This document shows, piece by piece, positions 40,101 through 52,340 of a stretch of 64,000 nucleotides of DNA; the stretch's first letter is position 1; every line of letters starts with the position of its first letter. This DNA is from Lycocorax pyrrhopterus obiensis. Lineage: Eukaryota > Chordata > Aves > Passeriformes > Paradisaeidae. Position numbers and translations under genes: made by a program. Where the stretch lies: NCBI GenBank assembly GCA_014706295.1, contig JACSVZ010000002.1, positions 129,837,431 to 129,901,430 on the forward strand. Reading direction: 5' to 3'. The notes under the pieces are model-generated. The model worked only from the letters and a program-made list of their open reading frames with translations, ran no database searches and was not told the DNA's origin.

Positions 40101-43100
40101 GAACTGCTATTTTTTTTTTCTTTTCCCTTATCTGAAACCACATATTTGATTGTAATGTGAATCATAATTGCTAATACGAACTTAAAACTGGGCTGTTGAA
40201 ACAAGCAGAACCAGAGATCAAAGGACTGTCTGCACTGTGTTCAATAAGTACAGTATGTTGCTTTATGGATGCAACACTGACTTAGGATACGACTGTAGTG
40301 ACTCAGATAATGTTGTGTCTTTTCTATCATGTAACTTAAACCATCCATCTCTTGTGGTGTAGAATAAAAGGCATCTTTGTTTCCTTTTTCGTTAATGAAC
40401 TAACTGCAGATATAAGATATGATAATTCACAGAAGTTATTTATCTGAAACAATCAGCATAATGTTGTGCAATTGCTCTAAAACTGACCTACTGAATTAGT
40501 AATTAAGAAATCTCCATTTATCCAAGGTTCTCTAGACAGTCCAGTGAAGAACTGCCATTTTTTCAGATCTCTCGTCATTTTCTCTCTAGTGTCTCAGGTT
40601 TAATTAAACCTTTGCCTCTAGAAGAAAATTAAATTATTTCTGATACAGGTTTAACAAACATGCATCTTTAATGATTTTGTTTTGCAGTTGAAATTGAAAT
40701 TGATTGAATGTGTGTATCCATACCTAAGATCAATATTTTAAAAAGTGATAAATATAAAATGTTTATCACAATCTTCTTTGAACCTTGGAAAAGAGATCTT
40801 TTCACTCTTTGTTTTAATGCTTTTTGAAAAGAATAAAAAGGAAAAATGGTAACATAAATAGCAAAATTGACTCAAACTGTGAGCAAAGGAATGAAATAAT
40901 TCTACATCACTTTTTTCATATGCATAGTAAATTACACAGAATATTTAACTGTGCTTAATAAAACCACTCTGTGGGTAATTTAACTATCACAAATTTACAA
41001 ATCCAAAGCAAATGTGAATTCACGATATCATTATGCGATCTCCTGCTTCAGTCTTGGACCTGGAGTTACAACCTTTACCACTGAAACACTACCCACACAG
41101 CAGATATTGTGCTGCATTGCATTGGTGGGGTGCCAGATTTCTACCTCTCTTCCTCTCACATCCTATCTTCATAAACCAGCAGTGTTCCACAAGATGTAAT
41201 CCATGCCATCTGGCTTACTGCAGTCCCTTTTTGAAGTGGTGTGGATTGTCTGTCCTCCTTCTCCCATTTGTTTGAAATTAAATGCAGGAAGAATTGTTTA
41301 GCTGTGTGCTACAGCCAGTTTCTCACACTGTGGCCTTCAGAGTACCAAATGATGGAAACCTTTTTGGTGGTCGACAAAATGAGTCAGCTGGTGGGCAGGC
41401 TGCAGTTTTGGGAAGAGGAAGGAAGTGCTGTGCAGGTCACAAGACTGTGACCCTTGTGGCTCTTTGGCTTAGCCATTAACGGGGTCTTTTTGTGGGTCAG
41501 GAGCACATTTTTGAATGAAGAGCTGTACAGAAGTACCCATTATGTGTTTATGGGTGTCACCTTTATTTATTTTTGTGATGCTTTAGCTGCGTGCCTGCTC
41601 TGCTGTTCTGCTGCTGAGTGCCTGCACATGTGGTGAACTTGTCTTCCCCAACTCCCCCAGCTGATTTGGGCTGGGGAGTGCTGACTCTGCAAGGCCAGGT
41701 CCTGGGGAAAGGGAGTTTGAGGTTGGGAGCTTTCACTGTGTGTTTCTAAAGAGATTTTTCGTCTTCAGTTGACCACTTGATGTAATCCGTGTAGTGCTAG
41801 CATTATGAGTGAGGCACATTTATTTTGATTACAAATTTTAAGTAACTGCTTTCTGAGTTCAAAGTGTCCTACAAAGGATTGCTTCTCCTACCCACTTCCA
41901 ATTTATGCATTGAAGAAAATTGGGGGAAAGAAGTATTAAGAAAAAAGTTTCTACTTTTGGGTATTTATGCAGTAAAGTAACTCCAAAGAAACTGAATCAA
42001 CTGCTATTCTTTTTGGACATCTCATTCACAAGCAAAACCATGGAGGGACTACTGAAAGGCTGCTATAAGCTTGTCTGACAGAATTTAGCCTAGAATTGGT
42101 CAGTGTCCAGGTCAGATGACAAGATGCCTGTGTATCAAAGTTAATGGTTAAAAAAGAGATAACATTCATGGCTTCCTAAGTTCTCTGTCAAAATGCTTCT
42201 AGTCCTTCCTCAAGCCGTCCCCATGAGCGGCAGTGAAATGCCTGTTGTTAAGTCCTCTCTTCCCACTTTTCAGCAACCTCAGGGGTGAACTGTTAAGACA
42301 ACATAGATTCAGGCACCAATAACATGTCAATGAGACAGGTCTACATAGTCTTTCTTCCTCACCATGTATGTCAACAGTAATAGGACCAAGATTGTATTGG
42401 TCTGGTGCTTAGATGAGATCAGTTCACAAATGAAGAACAGATAGATGAAGGTGAACTTGACAGAGGACAGTTCCAGTGGGACAAAAGGACATGCTGAGAA
42501 ACCCACAAACCTGGTACTTCTGTCTTCTACTGAAGATATGTACCCTATACTGGTAAATTTTATTTAGTTGTATTTAAGGTATTGAGCCTTCTTTACTGCT
42601 ATTGTATTTTATGGGCCTACGCTATCTAAAAACACAGAATGAAAACTTTACAGTCAGTAGGTATTCTTTCCTTGTATGATGGGCCACCTTCTGACAAGGC
42701 TGTTGTAGGAGGTGTTACTTCTAAAAGTTGGTCCAAGCCTGTAGAAATAAATTGCTCAGGAAATAAGGCATTCACTGACCTTTTGTTCCAGAGAAAGACA
42801 ACTTTCTTTGACCATACTTTCTCTGCCATAGAGATACAGCACCATGTCCATCTGTAAACACTGTTTCTCCAGAAAAAAAACAAACAAAACTTTTTAGAAG
42901 ACATTCCAATATATGGTGTTGTCCACTTGAAATAGATTTTAGGGCAATCAGTATATGACTGCACTGGGGAGTGGCCTGGCATTTGCACTTCCTCATGTAG
43001 AGAAGTGTATGTCCATGGTGGTAAACAGCCCAGAGCAGCCCTCCCTGCAGGGGTTCACACACGGAACCTGTCAAGAAAGAGAAACCCAAGTTGCCAGTCC

Positions 43101-46100
43101 AAGAATGCAACTTCTGCTCTTGGATGAAGTCATTCTTTTGCCTGGGGATTCTCTTGGCTTTCATAGTCCTTGCAGATGCCCGAATATTCATGATGCTTGT
43201 AAACACTGGCTTAAGCTTAGTTTGCTGGAAGATACAGTAAGCCAGATCCATGACTCATGCTGATCTGTATATTTTTTTTCTTTCTCTCTTTCTTTTGCTG
43301 GAAATTAAGCAGCTTTTCAAAGATTCAGCAAATACCAAATAGCAGCAGCCTGTGTGCTAAGCTCCCATCTCAGTACTGAGTTCCAGTCAGTACTGCTGAC
43401 TGCAGCAGTTTTCTGCTGAACACAGATTCAAGATCTGATGTTTCTACCTTAACTTTAATGCTCTACATCTTTAATGCTCCACTGTCCATTTTTAAATTTA
43501 CTGTTCAAAATCTCTACAGTTAGATTGTCTGCCAGTGGACACGTAGGAGACAACTGCCAGAAGAAATGAATATAGTTGATGAAGTGGATTCTCCCAAGGA
43601 AAAAAAATCAGACTTCATATCCATTTATTAGAATTTTAACTTCCCCTTCTGCTGGCATCATCCTTGTCCCAACCAATTAGTCATATGAGTGAATGAGGTT
43701 ATGTCTTTACTTAGTCTCAGGAAAAGGGAAAGGAGGACTCATAGATTTCTATTTTTACACTCATGGGAATGTGTTGGTACAATCATGAGGGGGATCTTAG
43801 ATACTAAGGAAAATATCTTCTAAATTTATTTGTGTTGAAGAAAAAGGAGCATATGCTGAATCCTCCTTTTTGTTGCTGAAAATTTTGTCATACAGCTTGA
43901 CTTGCATACTTTGAGAAACATCTTTGGCTGGAAATACATGTTCTGCACTGCAATATGAATATTTTTGTTCACTAAAACCTGCTTATTCCAAGAAGGCTTG
44001 GAAAACTTTGGGAGAAATTTATGCTGTCTAAGATGCTTTGTTTCTGGGTGTGACGGTGCACAAATAATATATATCTGACATACTTGGGTATGGAGTTGCA
44101 TTGTTCTTGGCAATCTAATCAGGAAGATATTTAGTGAATGTTGTCAGCGCTGGAAATGGACCAGAGCACATACTTATAAAACAATAACGTAAGAGCAACT
44201 CACTTTTCCTTGAAATTATAATCCATCTGAGTTTCTTAGTAGAGATTTTTTTTTAAAACTATATATAATGTCTGAAATTATATCTAGGAACTCCATTTTT
44301 ATTAAGGCTTATACAGCTATTTATTCAAGAAGCTGTGTGAAGGATAAAATGCAATGACTAAATCCAGAAGGCTCACTTGCTCTTTCTTAGAGCATATTTT
44401 TTTCCATTTGCTGTCTCAGTGGTAACCCATGCAGTGCACTTTTCAGCATTATTCTGCATTAATTGAATATATTCTCAATATATAACTGTATAGACATGTC
44501 TTTTGAAACCTGTGACACTGTTTTCAGCTTTTTGCTGTGTCTTACAAGAATGAAAATCCTGTAACTGAAAGTAGATTTGGTACATTTGATTTATTGTCTT
44601 GTTTGAAAGTGTATGTGAAAGAGCTTCCCAATGATGCTACACTCAGAAAGCATAACTCTTCTAAAGATAAAAGAAATTGATATAATCCTTTCACTAGCTA
44701 ATTTCTACATGCTGTAAATGGATTGCTGTGTATTCAAGGAAAATTGCTCAAGGGTAAAAGAGTGTGTGACTTTTATTTAGTGCATTTTGTGCAGCAGTTC
44801 CTAGGCTAGATGGAATGATTAATAAATTACTGGATTAGTAACTTGGAATGAATCACTTTAGCTATACCTGAATTAGTAAAAAATCGTGCAAAAGCAAAAA
44901 AAGGTTTTAAAGAGAAATTAAATATTTTGAACAGTGCTTTCTGTACTTGACTAGCTAATGTACCCTTTTTTTAATGGAATAAATCATTTTACTGTGGCTT
45001 AGAAGGGGGACACTTGGGATATCATATAGAATTCAAGCATTGTGGAGCACTAGATTTATTAAGATGCCACAAGTGATTGTGCTGGAGAAATGCATCCCTT
45101 TCTTTCTTTTTCAATGAGGTTTTAGTACTGGAATGGTTGTAGTATGTTCCTGCCTACCCTGTTGTGCTGTGACAGCAAGTCTGTAGGATCAGCTCAGTGA
45201 AGAGGAACCGCACCCTGTGAAGCTGAGCACTGGGGAGAATGAAGCCAAGTGGAGATGCTCAAGACCCAGTCGCACCACTGTAGTTATACCCAGTCTGCCC
45301 CAGTTTTATTTCCTAAAAGTCCATGGTATTGACAATATTTCCATGAAGCTGGGAGAACTGAGGTAGATGCTCAGGAAGCAACATGGTAGTCTTGCACCTG
45401 GAACATCACACCGGTTTTAAAGCATATTTTGATCCTTATTTATTTTTCCTCCCTGAATCAAAGTGTAAAGTTTCTCTGACAAGGATATAGGTCAAGTGTT
45501 ACAAGATTCTTACCAGGTGTGCCTGCCTAGAATAGCACTTCTGCCGTATTTTCCAGGGAGAACACGAGGCACTCTGGGCTTTATTTTCCTAACTTGGTTT
45601 GTGTCCTTTGCACTCATCAGGTTTCCTCTAGGCTTTTAGCCATCTCAGCTAAGCTCTTTTGTATGTACAGAATCCTTTAACATTTATACAGGCTTGTTGT
45701 TTAAGAGGGTTTTGGAGCATGTTTTTGTCAGTAGAAAGCAGACTTTATCATGAACTGTGCTTTTGGTGATACTTGGAGCGAGCAAACAGGGTTCATAGTT
45801 CACACAGTTTACTTCTGTGTTCAGCAGTTCCGGCACAGAAACCAAACAGCCGTATCTGTTTAGACTGCCTCCATTCTGCTGAGCCTTTGTAGCCCTGCCA
45901 AAGTTCTCCACATCACTGAGCCTCCCTGTGAAAACCAGAGACCACTTCACTTTGTTAACAGGGCTGAAAGCCACTCACAGTGTGGGATCTGGGGAGCGAA
46001 ATTCTTTCAAGAATGACTTACACTCAACCAGTGAGTTGTCAGAGGAGTAAATCAAAGGGATTATTTGTTTTGACTGGTGCCTGATTTGTTTTTGCCAATA

Positions 46101-49100
46101 TTATGCTCAGTCAGAAAATTTTTAAAAGCCCCTTAATTAAGTGTGATATTTTTATAAGCAAAAAACAGGCAGAAGAATCTGGTTTAGCTTTCACTGTGCC
46201 CTCCATGCAGAAACTTTATCATCTGAACCATACTGGCTTATTTCTCTTAAGTCTTATAATGAACAATAATCATGCTTTAAAAATTGGGTGAGAAGATTAC
46301 AGTTTGTATAATAAAGGGCTTAAGCAGGGGGCAAAAGGTCATACCTATATCTAAAAAACTGATCATGGGAACTGCTCTGCTTCTATAAATTGTTTATAAA
46401 GAACTAAAAACAAAGTGACAGAAATGTAGATGCCATGATATAAAGTGGGCAACTCAGAATGATTTTAGGGAAGAAAAAACCCCTTCTCTTGTTTTTCAGT
46501 TTTCTCAGCATTTGAAAGGAACCGTGATGGAATATAACTTTACTTTAGAATTATTAGCAAATATCCTTACAAATAACGACTGAGGAAACTTCACCTCATC
46601 TCAAACCTTTTTTTAGCAGGTTGTGCTTGTAAAGCTACTTAAGGAGACTTAAGGAAAGAGAATAGGAATGAACTGTATTTCAACATTGTTAAAGTTGTTA
46701 AAAATTGGGCTGATATAGTAGATGTTATGAGCTCAGAATTCTCACTGTTGAGCTACAAGTCATTAATTCTTTGATTATGAACTTCAGAAACATTCAGTTG
46801 AACTAGTTAAATAGGCTATGTAATGACAAATGAAATTTATGAGGAACTGCCACTGTATAATCTTTGCTAAAGAGATTTCAGGAGATAAAGCAGGTAGATG
46901 CCTTTATAATTTTATCATTAATATCAGATTACTTGTACATATGATGAACTGGAAACATACCTAATCAATATTAAGGAGTAGCATTCAGCTAAATTATAGT
47001 GTTTATAGCTGGAAAATATTAATACTGTGATTCCTGCAGGATTCAAAGTGGGTTTCAACACCATAGCTTTATTAGATGGGGTAAAATGTTCTTGAGAGAA
47101 CATTTGAAAATTTGATATTTATCCAACAGCAGGCCTGAAGGAAAGGATGGGAAGAATCTGCAAGTTAAAGATGTGATGGATGCCAGCTCTGGCTCTAGAC
47201 ATAAGATATAAATGTATCTATGTGAAATTACCATGTTCTCTCATTCAAAATCACATCTTTTGGAAATTCACTTGGCAATGAATATTTTTTAGCTTATGCA
47301 AATTTTCATCAGAACAGAAATTGCTTTGAACAGGGCTCATAGGTGACACTTACTGCCACTTTATTTGCCTGTTCATTATGATAAACGTTTATAGTGTGTT
47401 AGTTGCAGCAGCAAATAACAAAAGAGCTTTGTATTCATTGCTACTTCAAAATCAAGTGTGGGGACCAAAACTTCTTTGCATTCACTGGATCAGGCACTTG
47501 GACTCATTTTTTTGGAGGAAGTATTTTTTCTGAAGGTGGTCCTGTTGGGCAACTTTCAATCTTATTAAAGGAGTCAGAAGTTAGTTGCATTTTAACCAGT
47601 ACAGTGTGTTTCATCACACTGAATGTTGATGGTGACACCACCTGTGACCTTGACTGTTCTGTTCTTTCCTCTGCCACGCTAGCTGCAGCTGTGACACGGC
47701 ACTGCCTGCAGCATTTTGTCATCCTTGTCAGTTTTTAGGTTCAGGTCACTGAGCACCTCGCAATAAGGCCTGGTAGTCTGAAGCTGATTGGATGTTCTAG
47801 AGAAATGTATAAAATGGGTTTATTGCTTTGACTTTAGTCCATGTTGCTGAAAAGGTACCATTTGTGCTGGTAGGGCGGAATTTCACAGGCACTGAAAAGT
47901 CTAGGGTGTGTTTTCTGAGTCTTGAAATTCAGATGCAGTTATGAAGTTACCCCCTGTGGGAATATTTGGTACTTGCCAACCTTACAGTTCAATAATAAGA
48001 AAAGGAGACTGAGCTGTGTTCTCATCTAGAACAAAGAATATGATTGCCCTCCTAATTTTGCTGTATTCAGATAGCTGTCGTTGGGTCCATAGTATTCCAG
48101 GTTTTCAGGATACTTAAACATAATAACAGGGTAGTTATTCTACCAAAGATTTTACAGCTGAAACTAGGGATGCGAGACGTGGATGACACATAGGGAACAA
48201 TTAAAATACTGCTTTGTAAAAAGTTTAGGAGTACAGATTTTACAATAAAAGTTCCAGAAGTTCAGAGCAAGTACAGAAAGCTGTTTGACAAAGTGGGGGA
48301 AGCTGAGGGATTAAACTCACTAAGAGGATTTTGAGGCATGGGGAGTGACATGGTTGGGCAGTAGAAAGAGAAATCCTTTACTCTGTCGTGTTTAACTGTG
48401 GAATTAGGATTGTCAGAAAAAAGGAGGTTACAAAGGGGAGGTAATGAAAAGGATGGAAGGAGGTGTGAATCACGGTATGTGCACAGGGAATTAAAACAAG
48501 AATGACTTCACAGGATAGCAAGGGACAGAAGACCCAAGTTTTTAAAATCCTGACAGAGAGAGAGAAATGAGAAATGTCAGATAATAAATTTGACAATCTC
48601 TAACTGTTCAGCTCTTGTAAAATGGAACTCTGTTCTCAAAGCCGACATTCCTTGCAGGCTGCTCTGGGTCCTAGAGGTGTCTGCCAGCTGGCCTTCTCAT
48701 GTGCTCACAAATTCTCCTCTTCAGATATTTTGTTCTTGATGGTTGCATCTAGATTTAAATTCTCCAAATGTAGTATTTTTGCAGCCACTTCTGTGACTAA
48801 TATTTTTGAGAACAGGTAGTTCCTGTCTATCACTTCTTTTCCCAGGCTAATACAGAGGTTTTCTGAAATAGAATTTCCTTGAGCTGCCACACCACCACAT
48901 AATGAAATTGCAAGGATTTGTTGCTGTTTATGTATCTTAGATGGGACTTCATCTGGAAGTCCATCTTTTGCTTTCAATTTTCAGTCCTGCAAAGGAATAG
49001 TATTGATCACTTTAAAGGAATTCAGTGGAAAGAACACGAAATGTAGGCACAGGATGGGGAATGACAGGAAAGAGTGACTGTAGAATAACAATGTGTTTCT

Positions 49101-51668
49101 GTAAGTGGGTTTGTGGGAGAGGAGGACAAATGACTGCACATAACATTAATAATTGCTAGGGATAATCTAAGCAGGGAATATTAGATGGAATATCATGAAA
49201 AGATTCCTGACCATGACATTTAGCTGTGCACAGAATAGCTGATCACTTAGCTCCCTGAGTTTCCTTGGTTTATGTTTAAATGTTTCAACTACTGCAAAAT
49301 ACTGACAAAGAGAAAAGTATGCTGTCATATTGCATCTCTTCTGCCTGTAGTTTTTAGTCTGTTTTTGTTAGTTTCATTAGCTTATTAAATGAAATTCCAC
49401 TTTAAAAGGCAGAACAAATTCCAATGTATGAAAAAATTACGTTTGCTCAGCTGTCTTGTTACTGGAGAGGCCTTGAGACATGCCCAGTCCAAACAGAACT
49501 GTGGGCTCTCATTATTAAATCTTCAGGCTTGCTGTTGGGAACTGTTGCTTCTTCTCAAAGCTGAATTTTCTTTTTTCCTTACAGCCAGTGGTTTTGGTTT
49601 ATCTCCAGTTAGTGAACATGGCAGAAGCATGTCAGAACTTGTGAGGGATGTTTTCATTTATTTAGTGTGTGATTGTTTCCATGGCCTGGAAAGTTTGGGA
49701 GAAAAGCACAAAAGAGAAACAAATTAGTATAAAATATCTGCATATGCAGGCTGCAAAAGAGTGATGATTTTCATTTGATAATTGCCCATTTATGTAGCAG
49801 ATAATGAATGAGACAGAGGTAGCAGTGGCAGAAGTTACACAGTTGTTGGGAGAAGACTCATTGCAGTTGTCTTTATAAGACACTTCTGGAACAGGCTGAA
49901 CTTCTGCTGGCCTTGCATTTGCAGCCTTGTACATCTTTGATGCTGCTTTGGTATTCAAAATGTGTAGTTTAGTGTGTTTTTCTCTTGCTCATCCAATCCT
50001 TTGATCACTTCTGTTTTGATGGTAATTGAAACTAGCCTGGATCCTTTACAGCAGTTCTCTGGAGATGATGACTTCCACGTTCTGAAATAATCCATCTTTT
50101 CCCAATATATGTTTTAGGAACCTGCTTTTAGAGCTCCTTCAGATGCTTCATGGTGTAGGAAAATCTAACTCCCAAGACAAGGTATTCTGCCTTTTAGGAC
50201 GAGGTTAACAGTGACTTATCCAAAATGGATACATTTTGCTGAATTATGTGAAAACTACAACAAAATTCTTTTAAAAACACTTCGTCCAACTTGGGGATAA
50301 AGGGGGATCTGGTTATACTCACATCTAAACCTCTCGTGGAAAAGAGAGATTAATTGACTATCTGCTGTCTGAGAAGTGTTATATCATGAGGATACTGGAA
50401 ATTTGAGGGCATTTGCTAGACATTGGTCCTAATTGCTGGCTATTTACGTGGGAAGCTAATGCATGGAACACATTGTATAAACCAAAAGAAATACTATATA
50501 CTGTAAATATTGCTTGTTTCAGAAGGATGCAGCCAGACTAATCAAAACTATATTTAAAGTGCATTAGCTGTAAGTGTTTAGACAAGATCCAACAAATTGT
50601 TTCTTGGCTGCTGTGGAGAAGGCTTATGTGCAGCTTCAAAGGCTTTCACACAGGGTCAGTTTCCTTGTGTCTCCCTTCTGTACAAGCCATCAGTAAAAAA
50701 GCTGTCTCCTTCTCTGCTTTCCTGCTCTGTTGATATGAATGCTGTCACTTGCACTGATGTGAATGCATTGTACACTAGTTGTGTTATACATTTCCTTTCA
50801 TAAAATTTAAGGGGCTCCCACCTTCAGCCATGCTAGTCCAAAGAAAAATGCTTGAGATTACTGTACATCTTTTGCTCAAATTTTATTTTTGTAATCTGTT
50901 AGCACTGTCCCCTGCTTCCTTTGTGCTTTTATTTGTTTATTTTTAAAAGGCTGTCAAAATTTGCATTTTCTTTTTTTGCTGTAGGAGATGTTATTTAACA
51001 TGCCACATATCACACAGTTTAGGTGTGTGGCTCGTGCGCAGTTGCTACACATACTGTGTGAGATGTACACTTCCAGCAAGCACTGGGAGAGGAGGAATTT
51101 CCAACCAGACCACCAGGCATCCACAATGGTTTCTTTGTGCCTGTGTTTAACATGTTCCAACTAATAAAGCTAACTAGTACTTTCATTTATAAAGGATACA
51201 CTGCCAAAGCCTCTGACACAGAAAATGGAATTTTTTTCTAAGTAAATATATACAAATAATAATAAAAAAAAATTCAACCCAGTTAATAAAATGTGACCCT
51301 TGCAGAAAAAAACCCCAAACATCAGACCATGTTCTTTGTTTATTGACTTTCTACCCACAGAATATTGCTTGAAGTTATTCTCTGTAGAGACTCATGTTTC
51401 TCTGGCAAAATTTGCAGTCTATTGTGGTAAGTGTCTGCATTTTGAGAGGGAAGAGCATTTTGGGAATCAGTCAAACTCCATACTGCACCAAACTAGTGTA
51501 ACATGCAAACAGTACTATTTAATCAGCAACTGATTTTGTGCTGTCATAGGATGAAGAAGGGAAAATACAGGGGTGCTGGACGTGTCACTAAACACCATGG
51601 AAGCTATTGAGGTGTTGGGATGAATTCTGAGAAACTAAGTGAAATTAAATAGTCCTTGGTTGTAGGTT

Positions 51669-52206
51669 TGTACTGGTTTGAAAACAGACCAGTGGGAGGC
51701 ACCAAGTCAGAATAACAATTTATTAGGGAAATTAAAAATAAAGGCAAGAAAAACCCCAGTGGGCTAAACTAACAGAGTCAGAATACAACCTGGCACCCTG
51801 TTAATCAGGGTGGCGTGAGCAGTCCGATGAGATGGTGGCTGTAGTCCTCCTGAAGTGATGGATGTGGCTCTGTCGAAGCAGTGGTCCAGTAGAAAGGTCT
51901 GCTCCTCCTCAGAAAGTCCAGTGGTGACTATGCAGCTCCTGTCCTCTGGGAATCCAGTGGGAAGGATGCCCGTGGTGTTCAGAGTCCCAGATTATATCCA
52001 AGATGGAACGCTTGGTTCCTCCCTCTGGGCGGAGCATCTCACAATAGAATGATGAGTCATGAGGCCAGGTGTTGATGGGCTCATTAACAGAAGATAGTCC
52101 GGAGGGAGTTATCTCTGAGTCATGTGGCAGGGCATTGATGGGCCATTAACAGAAAGATAGTCCGGAGGGAGGAGGCCAGGAAACACCGCCCCACCTGGTT
52201 TCAACA
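51669..52206 (-). mobile_element. Solo LTR of an endogenous retrovirus, antisense to CPQ
   Basis: Read on the minus strand, the element starts TGTTGAAACCAGGTGGGGCG at 52206 and ends AAACCAGTACA at 51669, giving TG...CA ends. An AATAAA signal (plus-strand 51719-51724) lies about 50 bp before the 3' end and a TATA-like TATAAT sits mid-element (near 51990), the order expected of U3-R-U5. Sequence of this type (TGTACTGGTTTGAAAACAGACC on the plus strand) is a dispersed avian LTR end in my memory. No internal genes flank it. I see no convincing target duplication (flanks AGGTT and GCTCA), so the ends may be a few bases off or a flank may have mutated. The U3 part carries a tandem duplication, listed separately. 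Confidence 0.75.
52054..52171 (-). repeat. 55-bp tandem duplication in LTR U3, with two AP-1-like sites
   Basis: Copies at 52054-52108 and 52117-52171 share GAGTCATG, CATTAACAGAA and GATAGTCCGGAGGGAG and are separated by 8 bp. Each copy begins within a TGAGTCA heptamer (52053-52059 and 52116-52122), the consensus AP-1 site, so the duplication doubles a potential enhancer element. Tandem U3 enhancer duplications are common in retroviral LTRs; activity here is inference. Confidence 0.85.
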
Positions 52207-52249
52207 GCTCATGAGGATGGTAATAGAATACACTGCAACCCAGGACAAG

Positions 52250-52340
52250 GTTTAAGAAAAAAACAACCTAAAACCAAACCAAAGCAAACAAAACAAACAA
52301 ACAAAAAACCCCCAACAAAACCACACATAACCAACCACTC
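52250..52340. repeat. A/C-rich low-complexity tract
   Basis: AAACC, CAAAC and ACAAA motifs alternate, with almost no G or T, starting about 45 bp beyond the antisense LTR. It is composition-biased simple sequence rather than an exact repeat. Confidence 0.8.

Noticed and set aside
42772..43251. Overlapping long frames on both strands (159 codons minus, 102 plus)
   Set aside because: Open frames on both strands reflect a local excess of GC; neither translation resembles a protein I know.
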